Shown: positions 34,339-44,004, counted from the first letter of the stretch. The stretch is 64,000 nt of DNA from JAJEBT01 sp965214975 (GCA_965214975.1 OZ244055.1:2542001-2606000), one strand, 5' to 3'. Notes: a model not told the origin generated them from the letters alone. A program made the numbers and translations.

Positions 34339-34707
34339 ATGGCCGGCGACGCGGAACCGCGCCCTTCCGAGATCAGGGTCCGGCGCGCGGAGAGAATCCT
34401 CGACATCGCCTTCGACGACGGCACGTCCTGCTCGCTGCCGGCGGAGCTCCTGCGCGTCGAGAGCCCCTCGGCGGAGGTCCGCGGGCACGGCCCCGGGCAG
34501 GGGACGCTGGTCGCGGGGCGTCGCCACGTCGGCATCGCGGCCGTGGAGCCGGTCGGCAACTACGCGATCCGGATCGTCTTCGACGACCTGCACGACACCG
34601 GCATCTATTCCTGGCGCTATCTCCGGCGCCTGTGCCGGGAACGGGAAACCCTCTGGAACGGCTATCTCGCGGCGCTCGAGGCCGCCGGCCTGAGCAGGGA
34701 TCCCTGA
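34339..34707 (+). CDS. DUF971 (GBBH-like N-terminal domain) protein
   Basis: A 122-residue protein with the domain found at the N-terminus of gamma-butyrobetaine hydroxylases: IRVRRAERILDIAFDDG, SCSLPAELLRVESPSAEVRG, then VGNYAIRIVFDDLHDTGIYSWRYL. In many proteobacteria it is a separate gene linked to iron-sulfur or quality-control functions. Sits 15 bases after the Trm112 gene. Confidence 0.9.
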   Translation: MAGDAEPRPSEIRVRRAERILDIAFDDGTSCSLPAELLRVESPSAEVRGHGPGQGTLVAGRRHVGIAAVEPVGNYAIRIVFDDLHDTGIYSWRYLRRLCRERETLWNGYLAALEAAGLSRDP

Positions 34708-34795
34708 CCGGCGCCGCGCCGCCCGCCCCGCGCCGGCGCGGTCCGCCGCGGGATCCCATCCCGAAACGCCCCGGGAGGACGGACCGCGCCCCGTC

Positions 34796-36877
34796 ATGAA
34801 CACGCTTTCCGCCGTCCCCCCGCCTTCGTCCCGCGGCTTCGAGCTGGTCTCGGACTTCGAGCCCGCGGGCGACCAGCCGGAAGCGATCGCGGCGCTGCTT
34901 CGCGGCGTCGAGGCCGGCGAGCGGGACCAGGTGCTGCTCGGCGTCACGGGTTCGGGAAAGACGTTCACGATGGCGCACGTCATCGAGCGGCACGCCCGGC
35001 CCACCCTCGTCCTCGCCCACAACAAGACCCTCGCCGCCCAGCTCTACGGCGAGATGAAGACGTTCTTTCCGAACAATGCGGTCGAGTACTTCGTCTCCTA
35101 CTACGACTACTACCAGCCCGAGGCCTACGTGCCCCGTTCCGACACCTACATCGAGAAGGACGCCTCGATCAACGAGCAGATCGACCGCATGCGCCATTCC
35201 GCGACCCGGGCGCTGCTCGAGCGCGAGGACGTGATCATCGTGGCCAGCGTCTCCTGCATCTTCGGCATCGGGTCGCTCGAGACCTACCAGGAAATGACCG
35301 TTCCGCTGCGGCCCGGGCAGACGGTCGCGGTCGACGAGCTCGCGCGCCGGTTCGTGGCGCTGCAGTACCGCCGCAACGACGCCGGCTTCGTCCGCGGAAC
35401 CTTCCGGATGCGCGGCGACACGGTCGACATCTTCCCCGCCCACTACGAGGACCGGGCGTGGCGGCTGTCGTTCTTCGGCGACCGGATCGAGTCCGTCGCC
35501 GAGTTCGACCCGCTGACCGGGGAGCGCGCCGCGACGCTTCCGGAGATCGTGGTCTACGCCAACAGCCACTACGTCACGCCGCGGCCGACCGTCCGCCAGG
35601 CGATCGGCCGCATCCGGAGCGAGCTCGAGGAGCGCCTGGAGCGTTTCGAGGCGGACGGCAGGCTCCTCGAGGCCCAGCGCCTGCGGGAGCGCACGCAGTT
35701 CGATCTCGAGATGCTGGAGACCTCCGGCCACTGCAACGGCATCGAGAACTACTCGCGGTATCTCACCGGCCGCGACGCCGGCGAGCCGCCGCCCACGCTG
35801 TTCGAGTACCTTCCCGAGAACGCGCTTCTCATCGTCGACGAGAGCCACGCCACGATCCCGCAGCTCGGCGGCATGTTCCGGGGGGACTTCAGGCGCAAGT
35901 CGACGCTCGCGGAGTTCGGTTTCCGGCTACCCTCCTGCGTCGACAACCGCCCGCTCAAGTTCGCCGAATGGGACGCGATGCGGCCGCAGACCATCTACGT
36001 CTCGGCGACCCCGGGCGCCTGGGAGCTGGAACGGACCGGGGGCGTCTTCGCCGAGCAGGTCATCCGCCCGACCGGGCTGACCGATCCGGAATGCCTCGTC
36101 CGCCCGGTCGCCGGCCAGGTCGACGATCTCCTGCGCGAGTGCCGGTTCTGCGCCGGGCGCGGGCAGCGCGTGCTGGTGACCACGCTGACCAAGCGCATGG
36201 CGGAGCACCTGACGGAATACATGCACGAGGCCGGGCTTCGCGTCCGCTACCTGCACTCGGACATCGACACGCTGGAACGCATCGAGATCATCAGGGATCT
36301 GCGGCTCGGCGCGTTCGACGTCCTGGTCGGCATCAACCTCCTGCGCGAGGGCCTCGACATTCCCGAATGCGCGCTCGTCGCCGTTCTCGACGCCGACAAG
36401 GAGGGGTTCCTGCGCTCGCGCACGTCGCTGATCCAGACCATCGGCCGCGCCGCCCGCAACGTCGAGGGCCGGGTGATCCTCTACGCGGACACCGAAACCG
36501 AATCGCTTCGCGCCGCCATCGACGAGACCGGGCGCCGGCGCGAGAGGCAGCAGGCGTACAACGCGGCGCGGGGGATCACGCCGGAGAGCGTCAGGAAGGG
36601 CGTCGCGGACGTTCTCGAAAGCGTCTACTCCCGGGATTCGTTCACCGTCGGGACGTCGGACGACGGCCTGCCGCGCGCGGCGGGCGACAACGTCCGGGCC
36701 CACATCGCCGGTCTCGAGGAGCGGATGAGGGAGGCCGCGGCCGATCTCGAGTTCGAGGAGGCCGCGCGGCTCCGCGACGAGATCCGGCGCATCGAGAACC
36801 TCGAGCTCGGCGTGCCCGCGGGGCCGCGCCGGCTGAAGGCGCGCCTCGAGGCCTCCGCGAAGCGCCGGCGGCGCTGA
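34796..36877 (+). CDS. uvrB: excinuclease ABC subunit B
   Basis: A 693-residue UvrB. Walker A GVTGSGKT, the beta-hairpin region YYDYYQPEAYVP that inserts between DNA strands, IEKDASINEQIDRMRHSAT, DEXD-type DESHATIPQL, helicase motif VSATPG, and motif VI QTIGRAARN are all present. The C-terminal UVR domain with EEAARLRDEIRRIE binds UvrC. Loads at damage for nucleotide excision repair. Near-normal length; ATG at 34796. Confidence 0.97.
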   Translation: MNTLSAVPPPSSRGFELVSDFEPAGDQPEAIAALLRGVEAGERDQVLLGVTGSGKTFTMAHVIERHARPTLVLAHNKTLAAQLYGEMKTFFPNNAVEYFVSYYDYYQPEAYVPRSDTYIEKDASINEQIDRMRHSATRALLEREDVIIVASVSCIFGIGSLETYQEMTVPLRPGQTVAVDELARRFVALQYRRNDAGFVRGTFRMRGDTVDIFPAHYEDRAWRLSFFGDRIESVAEFDPLTGERAATLPEIVVYANSHYVTPRPTVRQAIGRIRSELEERLERFEADGRLLEAQRLRERTQFDLEMLETSGHCNGIENYSRYLTGRDAGEPPPTLFEYLPENALLIVDESHATIPQLGGMFRGDFRRKSTLAEFGFRLPSCVDNRPLKFAEWDAMRPQTIYVSATPGAWELERTGGVFAEQVIRPTGLTDPECLVRPVAGQVDDLLRECRFCAGRGQRVLVTTLTKRMAEHLTEYMHEAGLRVRYLHSDIDTLERIEIIRDLRLGAFDVLVGINLLREGLDIPECALVAVLDADKEGFLRSRTSLIQTIGRAARNVEGRVILYADTETESLRAAIDETGRRRERQQAYNAARGITPESVRKGVADVLESVYSRDSFTVGTSDDGLPRAAGDNVRAHIAGLEERMREAAADLEFEEAARLRDEIRRIENLELGVPAGPRRLKARLEASAKRRRR

Positions 36878-36885
36878 GCCGGCGC
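36862..36885 (+). terminator. GC hairpin across the uvrB stop codon
   Basis: GCGCCGGC (36862-36869) and GCCGGCGC (36878-36885) form a perfect 8-base stem over an 8-base loop that contains the TGA. There is no U-run, so it may be an mRNA-end hairpin rather than an intrinsic terminator. Confidence 0.3.
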
Positions 36886-36894
36886 GGAAAACGC

Positions 36895-36923
36895 TTGCCT
36901 CGACGGGCCCGGCGGCCTATAGT
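36895..36923 (+). promoter_or_regulatory. sigma-70 promoter of rpoZ-rsh
   Basis: TTGCCT (36895-36900), a spacer of exactly 17 bases, and TATAGT (36918-36923). Transcription would begin near 36930, about 27 bases before the rpoZ ATG. It is the clearest housekeeping promoter in the window. Confidence 0.65.
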
Positions 36924-36956
36924 GGCCGGAGCGGCAACATCCGGGGAAACCTGCAC

Positions 36957-37358
36957 ATGGCACGCGTCACGGTCGAGGACTGCATTCTCAAGGTGCCCAA
37001 CCGCTTCGAGATCGTCATGATGGCGGCGCACCGGGCGCGCAAGATCTCGGTGGACGACGACCTCACCGTCGAGCGGGACAACGACAAGAACCCGGTCGTC
37101 GCGCTGCGGGAGATCGCCGAGGAGACGATCCCGCTCGACGGCCTCCGGGAGGGGATCGTCGCCTCCCTGCAGGAGTGCGTCGAAGCCGACGAGCCGGTCG
37201 AGGACGACGGCGGGTTCGACGAGGCGGCGACCCCTCTGGGAACGCCGGCGCCGGAGGAGCAGGCCCTGGCCGCCTCCGCGGACGGCGCGGAACCGTCGTG
37301 GCCGGCGGCCGGCGGCTTCGAGGACGTCCCGGACGAGGCCATCGAGGACGAGGACTGA
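36957..37358 (+). CDS. rpoZ: RNA polymerase omega subunit
   Basis: A 133-residue omega subunit: MARVTVEDCILKVPNRFEIV at the start, AAHRARKIS and NDKNPVVALREIAEETI. Residues after about 85 form an acidic, low-complexity tail (EDVPDEAIEDED) common in alphaproteobacteria. Stabilises the beta' subunit and is needed for ppGpp binding; it sits directly upstream of the ppGpp synthase gene, a common pairing. Confidence 0.96.
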   Translation: MARVTVEDCILKVPNRFEIVMMAAHRARKISVDDDLTVERDNDKNPVVALREIAEETIPLDGLREGIVASLQECVEADEPVEDDGGFDEAATPLGTPAPEEQALAASADGAEPSWPAAGGFEDVPDEAIEDED

Positions 37359-37422
37359 CGCAACGGACCGCGGCGTTCCCGGCCCGGAACCCTCCGGGTC
37401 GCGACGGCCCCGGGTCGCCGCC

Positions 37423-39558
37423 ATGATGGAACGGCACGAGCTGCTCGAGCGCGTCAGCGGCTACGACCCCTACGCCGACGAGAAAACGCTCGGCCGCGCC
37501 TACGACTTCTCCCTGAAGGCGCACGGTTCCCAGAAACGCGCTTCCGGCGACCCGTATTTCGTGCATCCCGTCGAGGTCGCGGGGATTCTCGTCCAGTACC
37601 GTCTCGACAGCGCGGCCATCGCGACCGCGCTCCTGCACGACACCGTCGAGGACACGGTCGCGACGGTTCCGCAGATCCGCGAGCTGTTCGGCCGCGAGAT
37701 CGCGCAGCTCGTCGACGGCGTCACGAAGCTCTCGGGGATCGAGCTGAAGCCCGACTCCAGCGGGCAGGCGGAGAATTTCCGCAAGCTTCTTCTCGCCATC
37801 TCCGAGGACATCCGGGTGCTGCTCGTGAAGCTCGCCGACCGCCTTCACAACATGCGGACGCTGCGGCACGTGGCGTCCGCCGAGAAGCGCTCCCGCATCG
37901 CGCGGGAGACCATGGACATCTACGTTCCGCTAGCCGGCGGGATCGGCATCCACGAGATCAAGGAGGAACTCGAGGATCTCGCCTTCCGCGAACTCCATCC
38001 GGACGCGTGCGAGGGCATCGCCGGCCGGCTGGATTTCCTGCGCCGGCAGGCCGGAGACGTGGTCGAGCGCGTGTCGGGGGAGATCGACCACCTGCTCGTG
38101 GACGGCGCGATCGACGCCCGGGTGTCGGGGCGCGTCAAGCGGCCGGTGTCGATCTGGCGCAAGATGCAGCGCAAGCACGTCCCCTTCGAGCGGCTGACCG
38201 ACATCATCGCGTTCCGCGTGGTCGTCGCGTCGGTGGAGGACTGCTACCGGGTGCTCGGGCGGATACACTCCGAATACCGCGTCATCCCGGGCGAGTTCGA
38301 CGACTACATCTCGACGCCGAAGCAGAACGGGTACCAGTCCCTGCACACCGCCGTGATCGGCCCGGACCTGCACCGCATCGAGATCCAGATCCGCACCACT
38401 GAGATGGACCGGGTCGCGGAGTTCGGGGTCGCCGCCCACTGGCTCTACAAGCAGGGCGCGGCGCTGACCGAGGGCCGCCACTACCACTGGGTCCGCAAGC
38501 TCCTCGACATCCTCGAAAGCGCCGGCAGCTCGGACGAGCTTCTCGAGAACACCCGGCTCGAGCTCCACCCGGACCAGGTCTTCTGCTTCACCCCCAAGGG
38601 CGACATCATCGGGCTGCCCCAGGGCGCGACGCCGGTGGACTTCGCCTACGCCGTGCATTCGGAAATCGGAGACTGCTGCATCGGGGCGCGGATCAACGGC
38701 AAGATGATGCCGCTGCGGACCGAACTCGCGAACGGGGACCAGATCGAGATCCTCACCAACATGGGCGGCGCCCCGTCGCCGACCTGGGAGCAGTGGGCGG
38801 TGACGGGAAAGGCGCGCGCGCGGATCCGCCGCCACGTCCGCAACGCGCAGCGCGACGAGTTCGTCCGGCTCGGGCGCGCGATGCTCGACCGGGCGTTCCG
38901 GATGGCCACCGGCGAACACTTCCCCGGCGCCGACGCCGAGGCGCTCCGGCGGTTCGACGCCGACGGCGACGAGGCACTGGCCGAGAGGGTGGGCCGGGGC
39001 GACGTCCCGGCGGCCGACGTTGTCGCCGCCACGGTGCCGGCGGAACTTCTGGAGGCCTGCCCCGCGGCCGGAGACGCCGCAGCCGACGCGGCGGGGCGCG
39101 GGGGCGTGGCCGCCGTCCCCATCCGCGGCCTCACCCCCGGCATGGCGGTGCACCATGCCAGCTGCTGCGACCCGATACCCGGCGACCGGATCGTGGGCAT
39201 CTTCGTTCCCGGCCGGGGACTCTCGGTCCACACCGGGGACTGCGAGACGCTGGCGAGCTTCGCCGAGATGCCCGAACGCTGGATCGACGTCGCGTGGGAT
39301 CTCGGGCCCGCGCCCCGGCATCACGTCCGGCGCATCGATCTGGTGGTGGCCAACCGGCGCGGCGCGCTCGGCGAGATCACGACCCTGATCGCCCGGCAGG
39401 AAGGCGACATCAGCAACCTGAAGATCACGGGCCGGTCCCGGGAGTTCTTCCGGATGGTCATCGACTTCGAGGTCGGGAACGCCGAGCGGGTCGGCGACGT
39501 CATCGCGGCCCTGCGCACGGCCCCGGCCGTGTCGTCCGTCAAGCTCGCGAAGGCCTGA
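37423..39558 (+). CDS. rsh: bifunctional (p)ppGpp synthetase/hydrolase
   Basis: A 711-residue long RelA/SpoT homologue. The HD hydrolase domain has HPVEVAGIL and the LLHDTVEDT metal motif, and KLADRLHNMRTL. The synthetase has RVKRPVSIWRKMQRK, then DYISTPKQNGYQSLHTAVIG. A TGS domain (VFCFTPKGDIIGLPQGATPVDFAYAVHS in part) and a C-terminal ACT domain (VANRRGALGEITTLIARQ) follow. Both active sites appear intact, so it should make and degrade the alarmone. ATG ATG at 37423/37426; either could start. Confidence 0.96.
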   Translation: MMERHELLERVSGYDPYADEKTLGRAYDFSLKAHGSQKRASGDPYFVHPVEVAGILVQYRLDSAAIATALLHDTVEDTVATVPQIRELFGREIAQLVDGVTKLSGIELKPDSSGQAENFRKLLLAISEDIRVLLVKLADRLHNMRTLRHVASAEKRSRIARETMDIYVPLAGGIGIHEIKEELEDLAFRELHPDACEGIAGRLDFLRRQAGDVVERVSGEIDHLLVDGAIDARVSGRVKRPVSIWRKMQRKHVPFERLTDIIAFRVVVASVEDCYRVLGRIHSEYRVIPGEFDDYISTPKQNGYQSLHTAVIGPDLHRIEIQIRTTEMDRVAEFGVAAHWLYKQGAALTEGRHYHWVRKLLDILESAGSSDELLENTRLELHPDQVFCFTPKGDIIGLPQGATPVDFAYAVHSEIGDCCIGARINGKMMPLRTELANGDQIEILTNMGGAPSPTWEQWAVTGKARARIRRHVRNAQRDEFVRLGRAMLDRAFRMATGEHFPGADAEALRRFDADGDEALAERVGRGDVPAADVVAATVPAELLEACPAAGDAAADAAGRGGVAAVPIRGLTPGMAVHHASCCDPIPGDRIVGIFVPGRGLSVHTGDCETLASFAEMPERWIDVAWDLGPAPRHHVRRIDLVVANRRGALGEITTLIARQEGDISNLKITGRSREFFRMVIDFEVGNAERVGDVIAALRTAPAVSSVKLAKA

Positions 39559-39621
39559 CATGCCCCGCGCCGCCCGCAGCCGACGTTCCCGCCGGGCACC
39601 GCCGGATCCGGGGGCGGTCCG

Positions 39622-40389
39622 GTGAGCCCGCGCGCCCTGCGGCTCGGCGTCAACATCGACCACGTGGCGACCGTCCGCAACGCGCGCGGCGGCACGCACC
39701 CCGATCCCCTGCGCGCCGCGGCCGCGGCCGCCGCCGCCGGCGCGGACGGAATCACGGCCCATCTCCGGGAGGACCGCCGCCACGTCACCGACGACGACGT
39801 CCGCCGCCTCGTCCGCGGGACCGGTCTTCCGCTCAACCTCGAGATGGCGGCGACGGACGAGATGGTCGAGACCGCTCTCGCCCACGTCCCGCGCGCGGCC
39901 TGCATCGTCCCGGAGAGACGCGAGGAACGGACGACGGAAGGCGGTCTCGACGCGGCCGGCGACCGCGGGTGCCTCGCGCCCGTCGTCGCGCGGCTCGGAG
40001 CGGCGGGGATCCGCGTCTCGCTGTTCATCGAGCCGGACGCGGCGCAGATCGAGGCCGCGGCGGACATGCGCTGCCCGGTGGTGGAGCTTCACACCGGAGC
40101 CTACTGCGAGGCGCGGGGCGAGGCGCGGGGGCGCGAGCTCGAACGGCTGCGCGAAGCGGCGGCGCGGGCGGAGCGGGCCGGGCTGGAATGCCACGCCGGC
40201 CACGGCCTCGGTTTCGACACCGTGTCGGCCGTCGCCGCCATCCCCGCCCTTTCCGAACTCAACATCGGCCACTTCCTGGTCGGGGAGGCGATCTTCGGGG
40301 GAATCGGGGACGCGGTGCGGAAGATGCGGCGCCTCATGGACGAGGCGCGCGGCGCGGCGGGCGGCGACCGGGAGCGCGGGAACCCGTGA
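39622..40389 (+). CDS. pdxJ: pyridoxine 5'-phosphate synthase
   Basis: A 255-residue TIM-barrel enzyme making pyridoxine 5'-phosphate from deoxyxylulose 5-phosphate and aminoacetone phosphate. Signatures: LGVNIDHVATVRNARG, GADGITAHLREDRRH, LNLEMAAT, VPERREERTTEGGLD and LNIGHFLVGEAIFGG. GTG start at 39622. Its TGA overlaps the GTG of acpS. Confidence 0.96.
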   Translation: MSPRALRLGVNIDHVATVRNARGGTHPDPLRAAAAAAAAGADGITAHLREDRRHVTDDDVRRLVRGTGLPLNLEMAATDEMVETALAHVPRAACIVPERREERTTEGGLDAAGDRGCLAPVVARLGAAGIRVSLFIEPDAAQIEAAADMRCPVVELHTGAYCEARGEARGRELERLREAAARAERAGLECHAGHGLGFDTVSAVAAIPALSELNIGHFLVGEAIFGGIGDAVRKMRRLMDEARGAAGGDRERGNP

Positions 40390-40856
40390 TCATCGGCCTC
40401 GGCACCGATCTCGTCGACATCCGGCGCATCGCGCGGACCCTCGAGCGCTACGGCAGCAGGTTCACCCATCGCTGCTTCACCGCCGCCGAACGGCGCAAAT
40501 GCGACCGCCGCCGGCTTCGCGCCGCTAGCTACGCGAGGCGCTACGCGGCGAAGGAGGCCTGCGCGAAGGCCCTCGGGACCGGGTTCAGGAACGGCGTGTA
40601 CTGGCGCGACCTCGGGGTGGAGAACCTCCCCGGCGGCCAGCCCGCGATGACGCTCACCGGAGGCGCCCGCCTCCGGCTCGAGGCGCTGACGCCCGAGGGC
40701 ATGGAGGCGCGCATCAGCCTGACGATCACCGACGAGCCGCCGCTCGCGCAGGCCCTGGTCATCATCTCCGCGACGCCGGGCGGACGGGCGCGGCCGGAAG
40801 TCCGCGGCCGGGGGCGCTCCGGCGGTTGCGGCCCGGAGGGGAATGCTCCACCATGA
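40386..40856 (+). CDS. acpS: holo-[acyl-carrier-protein] synthase
   Basis: A 156-residue AcpS with GTG start overlapping the pdxJ stop (GTGA). Begins IIGLGTDLVDIRRIARTLER with the metal-binding aspartate, and has FTAAERRKC, then YARRYAAKEACAKALGTGF, the conserved KEA motif. Transfers phosphopantetheine to ACP. Its C-terminal 25 residues (GRARPEVRGRGRSGG...) are an unusual basic extension over the normal length. Confidence 0.94.
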   Translation: MIIGLGTDLVDIRRIARTLERYGSRFTHRCFTAAERRKCDRRRLRAASYARRYAAKEACAKALGTGFRNGVYWRDLGVENLPGGQPAMTLTGGARLRLEALTPEGMEARISLTITDEPPLAQALVIISATPGGRARPEVRGRGRSGGCGPEGNAPP

Positions 40857-40880
40857 GCGCCCGAGCCGGAAGACTCCCCC

Positions 40881-41615
40881 ATGTCGCCTAGAAAATCCGG
40901 CGGTTTCCGGGAAACCGTCAAGACCCTGGTCTACGCGGTCCTGATCGCGCTGGCGATCAGGACCGTCGCCTTCGAGCCGTTCAACATCCCGTCCGGCTCC
41001 ATGATCCCGACGCTGCTGGTCGGCGACTACCTGTTCGTCTCCAAGTACTCCTACGGCTACAGCAGGCACTCGCTTCCGTTCTCCCTGCCACTGCTGCCGT
41101 CGCGGGTGTTCGGGAGCCTGCCCGAGCGCGGCGACGTCGCGGTCTTCAAGCTGCCCAGGGACGGCAGGACCGACTACATCAAGCGCATCGTGGGGCTGCC
41201 CGGAGACCGCATCCAGGTCCGGCACGGGCGGCTGCACGTCAACGGCGAGGCCGCCGGGCGCCGGCGCATCGACGATCTGCCGATCGGCCCGCTCGGCTCG
41301 GGCGTGCCGCAGTTCGTCGAGACCCTTCCCGGCGGCCACCGCCATCTCATCGCCGAGCGCCGGGGCGACACCGGAGGCCTCGACCACACCGGCGTCTACA
41401 CGGTTCCCGCCAGGCACGTTTTCGCGATGGGCGACAACCGCGACGATTCCCTCGACAGCCGGGCGCTCGGCGAGGTCGGGTTCGTGCCCGTGGAGAACCT
41501 GATCGGACGCGCCGAGTTCCTGTTCTTCTCCCACGATTCCACGGCCCGTCTGTGGGAGGTCTGGAAATGGCCGGGCGCGATCCGCTGGTCGCGGCTTTTC
41601 CGCTCCATCGAGTGA
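40881..41615 (+). CDS. lepB: signal peptidase I
   Basis: A 244-residue leader peptidase. One N-terminal transmembrane helix (about 12-30). Catalytic Ser40 in IPSGSMIPTLL and Lys101 in DYIKRIVGLPGD; the C-terminal box MGDNRDDSLDSR is present. Cleaves signal peptides of exported proteins. Its TGA (41613-41615) overlaps an in-frame GTG of rnc. Confidence 0.96.
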   Translation: MSPRKSGGFRETVKTLVYAVLIALAIRTVAFEPFNIPSGSMIPTLLVGDYLFVSKYSYGYSRHSLPFSLPLLPSRVFGSLPERGDVAVFKLPRDGRTDYIKRIVGLPGDRIQVRHGRLHVNGEAAGRRRIDDLPIGPLGSGVPQFVETLPGGHRHLIAERRGDTGGLDHTGVYTVPARHVFAMGDNRDDSLDSRALGEVGFVPVENLIGRAEFLFFSHDSTARLWEVWKWPGAIRWSRLFRSIE

Positions 41616-41620
41616 CGGCG

Positions 41621-42292
41621 ATGCCGCCGGACGGGGATTCCGCGGAGTCGCTGGAAGAGCTGCTGGGCCACGGTTTCCGCGACCGCGGACTCCTCGAGCG
41701 GGCGCTGACCCATGCCAGCCTCGGGCGCGGCCCCGAAAGCTACGAGCGGCTGGAATTCGTGGGCGACCGGGTGCTCGCGCTGGTCGTCGCCGACCTCCTG
41801 GCGGAGCGGTTCCCCGACGCGACGGAGGGCCAGCTCGCCAGGCGGCATGCCCGCCTCGTCAGCGGAGACGTCCTCGCCGAGGTCGGCTACGCCCTCTCGC
41901 TGCCCCGGTTCATCCGCGCCGAGGACTCCGGCGGCGCCCGTCACCGGGAGTCGGTTGTCGCCGACTGCTGCGAGGCCGTCATCGGCGCCCTCTACCGCGA
42001 CGGCGGCCTCGAGGCGGCCCGGGCGTTCGTCGCCCGCCGCTGGCGGGCGCGGCTCGCGGCGGACCTGCCGCGGGTTCCGACCGCCGATCTCCAGGAATGG
42101 CTCCAGGAGCGCGGGCTGCCCCTTCCCGAATACCGGGTCGTCGAGCGCACCGGCGCCGATCACGAGCCGTCGTTCACGATCGAGGTCACCGCCGAGGGGC
42201 AGCCGCCGGCGAGGGCCTCCGGCCCGTCCAAGCGGGTCGCCCGGACGCGCGCCGCGGAGAGGATGCTCCGGCGGATCGGCTCCGGGGCATGA
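41621..42292 (+). CDS. rnc: ribonuclease III
   Basis: A 223-residue RNase III. The catalytic signature is YERLEFVGDRVLALVVADLL and the second metal site lies in ESVVADCCEAVIGALYRDGG. The double-stranded RNA-binding domain is DLQEWLQERGLPLPEYRVV through ARTRAAERMLRRI. ATG at 41621 is used; an in-frame GTG at 41612 overlapping the lepB stop would add three residues. Stop overlaps era (ATGA). Confidence 0.95.
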   Translation: MPPDGDSAESLEELLGHGFRDRGLLERALTHASLGRGPESYERLEFVGDRVLALVVADLLAERFPDATEGQLARRHARLVSGDVLAEVGYALSLPRFIRAEDSGGARHRESVVADCCEAVIGALYRDGGLEAARAFVARRWRARLAADLPRVPTADLQEWLQERGLPLPEYRVVERTGADHEPSFTIEVTAEGQPPARASGPSKRVARTRAAERMLRRIGSGA

Positions 42293-43200
42293 CCGGGACG
42301 GACAGCGGAACGCGGTGCGGCTTCGTCGCGCTCGTCGGCGCCCCGAACACCGGAAAGTCGACCCTGGTCAACGCGCTGGTGGGCGCCAAGGTGTCGATCG
42401 TCACCCACAAGGCGCAGACCACGCGGACGCGCGTGCTCGGCATCGCCGCCGCCGGCCCCGCCCAGATCGTTCTCGTCGACACCCCCGGCATCTTCGACCC
42501 GCGCAAGCGCCTCGACCGGGCCATGGTCGCCGCCGCGTGGCAGGGCGCCTCGGACGCCGATCTCGTCGCGGTCATGGTGGATGTCCGGGCCGGCCTGACG
42601 CCGGACACGCTGCGCATCGTCGGCCGGCTCGAGGACGGCGGCCGCCGGGCGATGTGCGTTCTCAACAAGATCGACCTCGTCCGCCGCGACGTTCTGCTCG
42701 GCCTCGCGGACAGGCTCGGGCGAAAGGGGCCGTTCACCGACTTCTTCATGATCTCGGCGCTCGACGGCGACGGGGTCGGGGATCTGAAGGCGGCGCTCGC
42801 CGAACGGCTGCCGGCCGGGCCGTGGCTGTTTCCCGAGGACCAGATCTCGGACATGAACGACCGACTGTTCGCGGCGGAGGTGACGCGCGAGAAGCTCTTT
42901 CTCGGCCTTCACGACGAACTGCCCTACGCGCTGACGGTCGAGACCGAGGGCTGGGAGCGCTTCGACGACGGCAGCGTCAGGATCGAGCAGGTCGTCTACG
43001 TCGCACGCGACGGCCAGAAGGGCATCGTGCTCGGAAAGGGCGGCGAACGGATCAAGCGGATCCGCGCCCGCGCCCAGGACGATCTCGGCGCCGCGCTGGG
43101 CTGCCGCATCCATCTGTTCCTGTTCGTCAAGGTGCGGAGCAACTGGCAGAACGACCCCGAACGCTACCGGATCTGGGGGCTCGACCACGGACAACGGTGA
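42289..43200 (+). CDS. era: GTPase Era
   Basis: A 303-residue Era. G1 GAPNTGKST, the ERA box HKAQTTRTRV, G3 DTPGIF, and G4 NKID. The C-terminal KH domain shows IVLGKGGERIKRIRARAQDDL, and the end KNDPERYRIWGL resembles other Era proteins (here QNDPERYR). Needed for 16S rRNA maturation with RNase III; the two are translationally coupled. ATG at 42289 is preferred over longer frames that overlap rnc. Confidence 0.96.
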   Translation: MTGTDSGTRCGFVALVGAPNTGKSTLVNALVGAKVSIVTHKAQTTRTRVLGIAAAGPAQIVLVDTPGIFDPRKRLDRAMVAAAWQGASDADLVAVMVDVRAGLTPDTLRIVGRLEDGGRRAMCVLNKIDLVRRDVLLGLADRLGRKGPFTDFFMISALDGDGVGDLKAALAERLPAGPWLFPEDQISDMNDRLFAAEVTREKLFLGLHDELPYALTVETEGWERFDDGSVRIEQVVYVARDGQKGIVLGKGGERIKRIRARAQDDLGAALGCRIHLFLFVKVRSNWQNDPERYRIWGLDHGQR

Positions 43201-43251
43201 CCCGGCCGGGGATTCGGGAGCGGCGGAGGGCGGGCGCCGGTATAATGGGCC

Positions 43252-44004
43252 ATGCGCTGGCGCGACGAAGGATTCGTGCTGTCGGCACGCCGTCACGGCG
43301 AGACCTCCGTCATCGTCTCGCTGCTCACCCGCGATCACGGACGCCACTCCGGCCTCGTCCGGGGCGGCGCCGGGCGGCGCATGCGCGGCATTCACCAGAC
43401 CGGCAACCTCGTCGCCGCGCGATGGCGCGCGCGGCTCGACGAGCATCTCGGAACCTACCGGTGCGAACTGGTCCGGCCCCATGCCGCGGCATTCCTTCCG
43501 GACCGGACGGCGCTCGCCGCGCTCGCCGCCGCGGCGGCGACGCTGGAGCGCCTGATGCCCGAGAGGGAGCCGCAGCCGGAGGTGTTCGAGCGGTTCGGCG
43601 CGCTGGTCGAGGGTCTTTCCCGCGACGCGGACTGGCGCCGGGAGTTCGTGCGCTGGGAACTGGGCCTGCTCCGCCACCTCGGCTACGGCCTCGACCTCGA
43701 CCGTTGCGCGGCGACGGGCGCCGTCGGCGACCTCGTCTACGTGTCGCCGCGAAGCGGCTGCGCAGTCTCGGCCGGGGCCGGGCGCCCGTGGCACGACAGG
43801 CTGCTGCCCCTGCCCGCGTTCCTTCGCGCCGACCTGCCCGCCCGGCTGCCGGAAATTCTCGACGGCCTCGCGCTGACGGGGCATTTTCTGGAACGATGCG
43901 CCCGGGAAACCGCCGGCCGCGGGCTGCCCCGGGCCCGTGCGCGGCTGGTCGACCTGCTGCGGGGCGGCGAACCCGTTCGAGCCGCTCCGCCGGCCTCGCG
44001 GTAG
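43252..44004 (+). CDS. recO: DNA repair protein RecO
   Basis: A 250-residue RecO. N-terminal OB fold: MRWRDEGFVLSARRHGETS and VSLLTRDHGRHSGLVRGG. Middle helices VRWELGLLRHLGYGLDLDRC with a normally zinc-linked cysteine region, here CAATG...YVSPRSGCAVS. C-terminus HFLERCARETAGRGLPRARARL. Works with RecF and RecR in recombination repair. Closes the rnc-era-recO run. Confidence 0.93.
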   Translation: MRWRDEGFVLSARRHGETSVIVSLLTRDHGRHSGLVRGGAGRRMRGIHQTGNLVAARWRARLDEHLGTYRCELVRPHAAAFLPDRTALAALAAAAATLERLMPEREPQPEVFERFGALVEGLSRDADWRREFVRWELGLLRHLGYGLDLDRCAATGAVGDLVYVSPRSGCAVSAGAGRPWHDRLLPLPAFLRADLPARLPEILDGLALTGHFLERCARETAGRGLPRARARLVDLLRGGEPVRAAPPASR

